Shown: piece after piece, positions 59,902 to 64,000 of the stretch
Position numbering within the stretch: position 1 is the stretch's first letter
How the letters are laid out: the number at the start of each line of letters is the position of its first letter
NCBI RefSeq assembly: GCF_954871325.1
Contig: NC_088776.1
Location: forward strand, 54,020,569 to 54,084,568
Direction of reading: 5' to 3'
DNA length: 64,000 bases
Origin: Gordionus sp. m RMFG-2023
Taxonomy: Eukaryota; Nematomorpha; Gordioida; Chordodea; Parachordodidae
Notes under the pieces: generated by a model
The model's input: the letters and a program-made list of their open reading frames with translations, nothing else
Database searches by the model: none
Told to the model about the DNA's origin: nothing
Made by a program: the position numbers and the translations under genes

Positions 59902-60429
59902 TTATAAAGTAATGCTGCTAAGAATGCACTTTATCACATAAATGATAAGGTACTTATATGGAATAGCTGTCGTGCTGAAAGGAAAGGAGCGAGGACGTTG
60001 CAGCCTTGGGGTAGGCACATAAACAATCGTTAATAGTAAAATTATAATTTTTAATAAAATATTTATTTAAGCATATTTAGGCAATGTTAAATTATCTTGT
60101 TCATAAGGAAAAAATATACATAACAAATCGAATATAAATAATTTAAAACATTACATAGTGGGAAACAAAGGCTAACTTTTAACGGTAAAGATAAGGTCCA
60201 ACGGATATTGTGCTCCGTCAAACTATGGAGGGTGTTCAAAATCAAGGTAATATATACAGAATATTTATAAAAAAAATATTAATAATAGCCAGGATAATTA
60301 AAATTATCTAGGAAAAGAATGTGTCATTTTTATGAGGAGAAAATATTTATGGAAAATAATAGAATATCCTGTAGAGGATTACTTAGTTATAACAAAAAAT
60401 GATAATGAAAATTGTGTCTAGGCAACAGT

Positions 60430-60660
60430 TGCGGAAATAATGGGGTGCATCATCAAGAGTCAGCGTTAAGCTCTTTCTCTTCATATCCATCCTCGATAAT
60501 ATAACAGAGAAGTAGCAGAGGCCAGCATTATGGTCAATGTTATATGCCGATGATATCGCAATATGCTAAGAAACCGGAGTGATGGCAGCACAGCGCGACG
60601 CAGGACGGTATTTGGCAGTTAGGTTGGAGAAATATGGTGCCCACATCAGCTCGTCTTTGA
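60430..60660 (+). mobile_element. LINE reverse-transcriptase fragment
   Basis: Translation gives ALSSFLFISILDNITE, then MLYADDIAIC and, after a stop, LEKYGAHIS. YADD is the reverse-transcriptase catalytic box, and the order SALSPFLF / LYADDIA / LE.YG..IS is that of non-LTR retrotransposons, probably RTE-like. Several stops show it is dead, and neither end of the parent element is visible. Confidence 0.7.
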
Positions 60661-60688
60661 CATTGTAGCTGGCAATAAACGTCCGTTA

Positions 60689-60980
60689 GGGTGGCTAAGA
60701 CCCTCGCTTTTTTTTATAATTTTAACCACCCTTTTAAATTATTTCAAATGTGTTTTGAATCCCCTTTCTCTTTACTATTGTAATAAAATATTTACGGTGG
60801 CAACGCGGCGTTTAAAATTTTTAAAATGCGATTTAATTATATTTAAATTTTTATATTAAATTATTATTTTATAAATTTGAATATTAAAATTATATTTTAT
60901 ATTTAAACTATATAAATATAATACATCATTATTCTTCTCCTGGTCTTTATTTTAATGGACCTACACGTTTTAAGCCACCC
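60689..60980. mobile_element. TA-flanked MITE
   Basis: Inverted termini GGGTGGCTAAGAC and, in reverse complement, GGGTGGCTTAAAAC, with TA at 60687-60688 and 60981-60982. Length 292 bp, very AT-rich inside, no coding capacity. The TA duplication suggests a Tc1/mariner-type origin. It abuts the LINE fragment. Confidence 0.65.
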
Positions 60981-61399
60981 TATATACATATGAAAAAAAC
61001 AACTCTCTAAATAATCTTTAAAACCTATTCAATAACGTGGAATCCATTTTTTTATTTTTCTTTTGCGCGTTGTTATTCTTTATCTATTTCATACGGTAAT
61101 AGGAAAAAAACCCCAAAAATCGTTATTTTTTAAAAAAAATTTCTTGTCAATTATTCTTAAATTTTTTTCTCATTTTTTTATTTTCTTCCCATTTTTACTT
61201 TAAGTCATTGTTAATTTTTATTTTTCTGACCTTTTCTCAATTCACTTAATTTTTTTAGTATAACCTAGCAATAATTAATATTGATAAATAATTTTATAAG
61301 CGAATGCCACAATCATTAACAGCTATTAAACTCAAAAAAAAACACAAAATACTTACGAAAAAATATTCGAAGACAGGATTTATTTCCTGGTCCATTATA

Positions 61400-62050
61400 T
61401 ATATACATGGTTTTCGAAAAGTCTGCTATGAGCGCGATTAAAACTGTCATTGGTATGATTATTAATATGTTAAATTATTTATATTTATTTTTTCAAGTAG
61501 GGGATCACATCATAATCAGAGGATGCTTTTACCATTTGTGTCAAAGTACCCATAGAAAAATTCAAAAGCTAGGTCTGGAAAGCCAATACAGAACCGATGA
61601 AGCCCTAAGCTTCTTTTGTGGCATGATGGACGGCTTAGCATTTGTTCCTTTATGTGATAAGGGCAACGCAATGGCATTCCTTAGATCGGTTACTCCGAGC
61701 AATGGTAAGGATATTCTTGAATATTTCGATAAAAATTACATCAATGGAGTATCAAGGGAGGTCACAAGAAGCAATTCTCAATCCCAGACAGGTCAAATTG
61801 GGCCTTGATTTCCTCCAGAAACTTGAATCAGAGCACTCAATCCAACGAATAACTCATAAATAATCAATGCGAAGGTTCGAATCATCGTTTTTCTAATCTG
61901 GTTGGGAATAAACACCCTTCAATCTGGTTATTAATTTAAAAAATGAAATGCGAGGTGGCTGCCGATGAAACCAAACTTGAACGATGGCGTGTAGGTAGTT
62001 GGACACCGAAAACAGAATCACAGTGCTTAAACAAGAAAAAATGCTGATGT
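61400..62050 (+). mobile_element. MULE (Mutator-like) transposase remnant
   Basis: The segment from 61407 begins FEKSAMSAIKTV, corresponding to the DFE motif region of MULE transposases. After about 50 bp that look like an intron (GTATGA to TTCAAG) comes IIIRGCFYHLCQSTHRKIQK then LGL (the CxFH motif), MDGLAFVPLCD and YFDKNYINGV. Further on, in another frame, is NNQCEGSNHRFSNLVG then NKHPSIWLLI, the conserved NN.CEG.N motif. Frame shifts and stops interrupt it, so it is inactive. Upstream catalytic sequence and terminal repeats were not found. It could be a decayed domesticated gene, but a plain transposon remnant is simpler. Confidence 0.75.
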
Positions 62051-64000
62051 TCAAATTGGTACTGAGAAAAAAAATATCCCAGTAAAATAACCCATGTATT
62101 ACTTATTTTCGTAAGAATTTTTTCTATAGTAATAAAAACAATATCCATCCTTAATTACTATATTAAGTAGACTAAATTTGACAAAATTTGCAATAAGATC
62201 TGTTTATTTTATTGAAAAATCATTTAAATTATAAACATAATATTTTTTTCTAAAATACTAATTTGTCTATACCTTATTAAATCCAAATAAAAATATACCG
62301 ATATTATTAGATCTTAAGTAAATTCGAAAAAAAATTTCGAAGTTTTTATCCGGGGGTTTTTTTACGGGATTCATTTCATACATATACGATTCTCGAAATA
62401 ATTATACCCAGTATAGATAGTTATGTAATGGCTAAATGTCGCCAATTCTGTTCAATCTTCAGGCGCCTGTCGGAGAAAATTCGCCAGGATTCAAGCGTTT
62501 TCCAACCCTAGCTAAAAACTTGGTTTAGTCGATTTTTTAGCCGTAGCTTAAGAATTGGCTTAAACGGTTAAAAATATATAGTAATTACCCAAATATACCT
62601 ATGATACACCTGGTGGTTGTTATATCTATATTTTTAAAAGATAGATTTATTTGTTGATTTCTGTTTTTTTTTCTTTATTTCAAAGAAATAAAATCCCATT
62701 TTAAAAAATTTATGTTGCTGTATAAAATTATACACATTAATTGTAAAATATACACGCAATCCTTTGAATGATTGTGTCTTATAAAATTTCGAACGGCTTT
62801 ATAAATCAATCGATTTTAATGGTTTTCCTGATATAGTGAACTAATGCGAATTAAGGTTTCTATAGTAGTATTACTACTATACTTAAACAGATTTTGGAAA
62901 GTTAAGCAAATTCCCCCTCCACTCTTCTCCAACCTCGAACTCTTCTTAAAATGTCTAGAAACGCGAACCAATTCTAAAAATTTCCAGTAACCAGTTGTTC
63001 AAAGGTTCAAGTTATTTTAAAAAACAATGTGCAAAAAAAGTAGTGATTTTTTAGGGATTTTATTTATTGTGTTAATTTTTTGACAATTTTTTTCGGTGTA
63101 AGGAGAAAATTTTGATTTATTATTTTTTTTGCTAATTTTGATTTTGATAAGGGAGGAGGGGGATAATACCGTCATTGATTTAGTAGATGTAGAAGAAATA
63201 TCTGAATTTGGTTAATGAAGTTTTTTTTTGCTAAAAAATATTATTTAAAACTGAGAAATTAAATGTTCTGTTGTTAAACATGTTGTGTCTAGATTTTTAT
63301 AAAATGTCTAATCCAAGATTTTAGCCCAAAAAAAAATTAACGCAAGTCTGGAGGTATGACATATAGACAGAAAGGTTTGGATATCTATTAGCTAAATTTT
63401 GAGGCCTTGCATAATTCTATTTCGGCTAAAATCTTAATTTAAAACACGTATAAACGGGTCATTTAGCAACACTAATTAAATGTCTAAATTTATTACTCCC
63501 TCTTAGTTCCCATCTCTTAATGATTAACGGTGCAGATATGCACCAGGCTAGATTTTTTATTTAGGATTAATTTTTGCCTGATTTTTTTAGAATATCATAT
63601 TTGAGCATTAATCTTTATAATTTGAAAAAATTGAGCATTTTTATCCACTAGAAAAATCTTGGCCAGTAATAGGTTAATACACGAGTCAAAATGTTGGAAT
63701 AAAGATATTTTTTTCAAACAAATGAGCAAAATGTCGGTTAAAATTCTTTCTATCAAATATGGTAATATTCTAATAACATAATAAAATGGCACAATCTTAT
63801 CTTGTGGTGAAATGAACTCACAAAACATTTTTATTATTATATTATAGTGCTACAATCATATCAGATACTCAAAATTTTTCAAAAATTATCGCGCATCTTC
63901 CCATAAAGCGTTTGCATATTTTATAGTTTATTTAAATATGCGTATAGGATAAGGTTAATAAACATAACTAAATATAAAACAGTCCTATATAATATAAAAC
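62051..64000. other. AT-rich end of the window without a supported gene
   Basis: One foldback MITE copy is present (63268-63472), and a partial relative may lie near 62510-62580 (TTTTTAGCCGTAGCTTAAG). A minus-strand open frame at 63828-63595 (77 codons, hydrophobic) has no recognisable domain. Confidence 0.4.
63268..63472. mobile_element. TA-foldback MITE copy
   Basis: Opens CTGTTGTTAAACATG and closes CGGGTCATTTAGCAACAC before TA, with the family's interior phrases CTATTAGCTAAATTTTGAGG and CGGCTAAAATCTTAAT. It is moderately diverged. Confidence 0.6.

Noticed and set aside
63595-63828. 77-codon minus-strand frame near the window end
   Set aside because: No recognised motif; it could be a chance frame in AT-rich DNA or an unrecognised remnant, and the evidence does not separate the two.

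Overview
This is an AT-rich eukaryotic window with short to medium spliceosomal introns, many homopolymer runs and a dense load of decayed DNA transposons. The gene content points to an invertebrate bilaterian animal: an L1CAM/neuroglian adhesion receptor with 6 Ig and 5 FnIII domains, a protein phosphatase 6 regulatory subunit (SAPS domain), a STIMATE/TMEM110 homologue and a RUSF1 (DUF647) homologue. The phylum cannot be fixed from this window.

Layout. 1-6.9 kb: mostly gene-poor, with a weak two-exon candidate gene on the minus strand (3195-1828), a foldback element (3355-3650) and a hAT element (4636-6219) lodged inside an older foldback MITE. 6.9-10.2 kb: a head-to-head pair of genes without introns, STIMATE (minus) and RUSF1 (plus), sharing a 513-bp spacer. 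10.2-13.5 kb: intergenic, holding a composite repeat. 27.8-13.5 kb, minus strand: the PP6 regulatory subunit gene, about 25 exons, with a second copy of the 4.6-kb hAT family in one intron. 27.8-35.0 kb: intergenic, with a hAT MITE carrying a perfect 8-bp target duplication and a hAT inserted in a foldback MITE. 54.9-35.0 kb, minus strand: the neuroglian gene, for which I traced 25 coding exons with consistent reading phase (1363 codons) from the first Ig domain to the stop; the signal-peptide exon was not found. 58.2-57.0 kb, minus strand: an unrecognised two-exon gene for a single-pass membrane protein. 58.7-64 kb: transposon remains (hAT, LINE reverse transcriptase, a TA-flanked MITE, a MULE).

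Two points stand out. The last large neuroglian intron is almost entirely a 3.57-kb Ginger-like integrase transposon fossil that also carries an OTU-protease-like domain; its terminal TGT directly abuts a 24-nt microexon and appears to supply the T of the intron's GT donor. Second, a family of about 210-bp, nearly palindromic, TA-flanked foldback elements occurs nine times in 64 kb, two of them split by later hAT insertions, so a relative order of transposition can be read.

All exon boundaries were set by eye from GT/AG sites, family similarity recalled from memory, and phase agreement. No alignment or database search was run.
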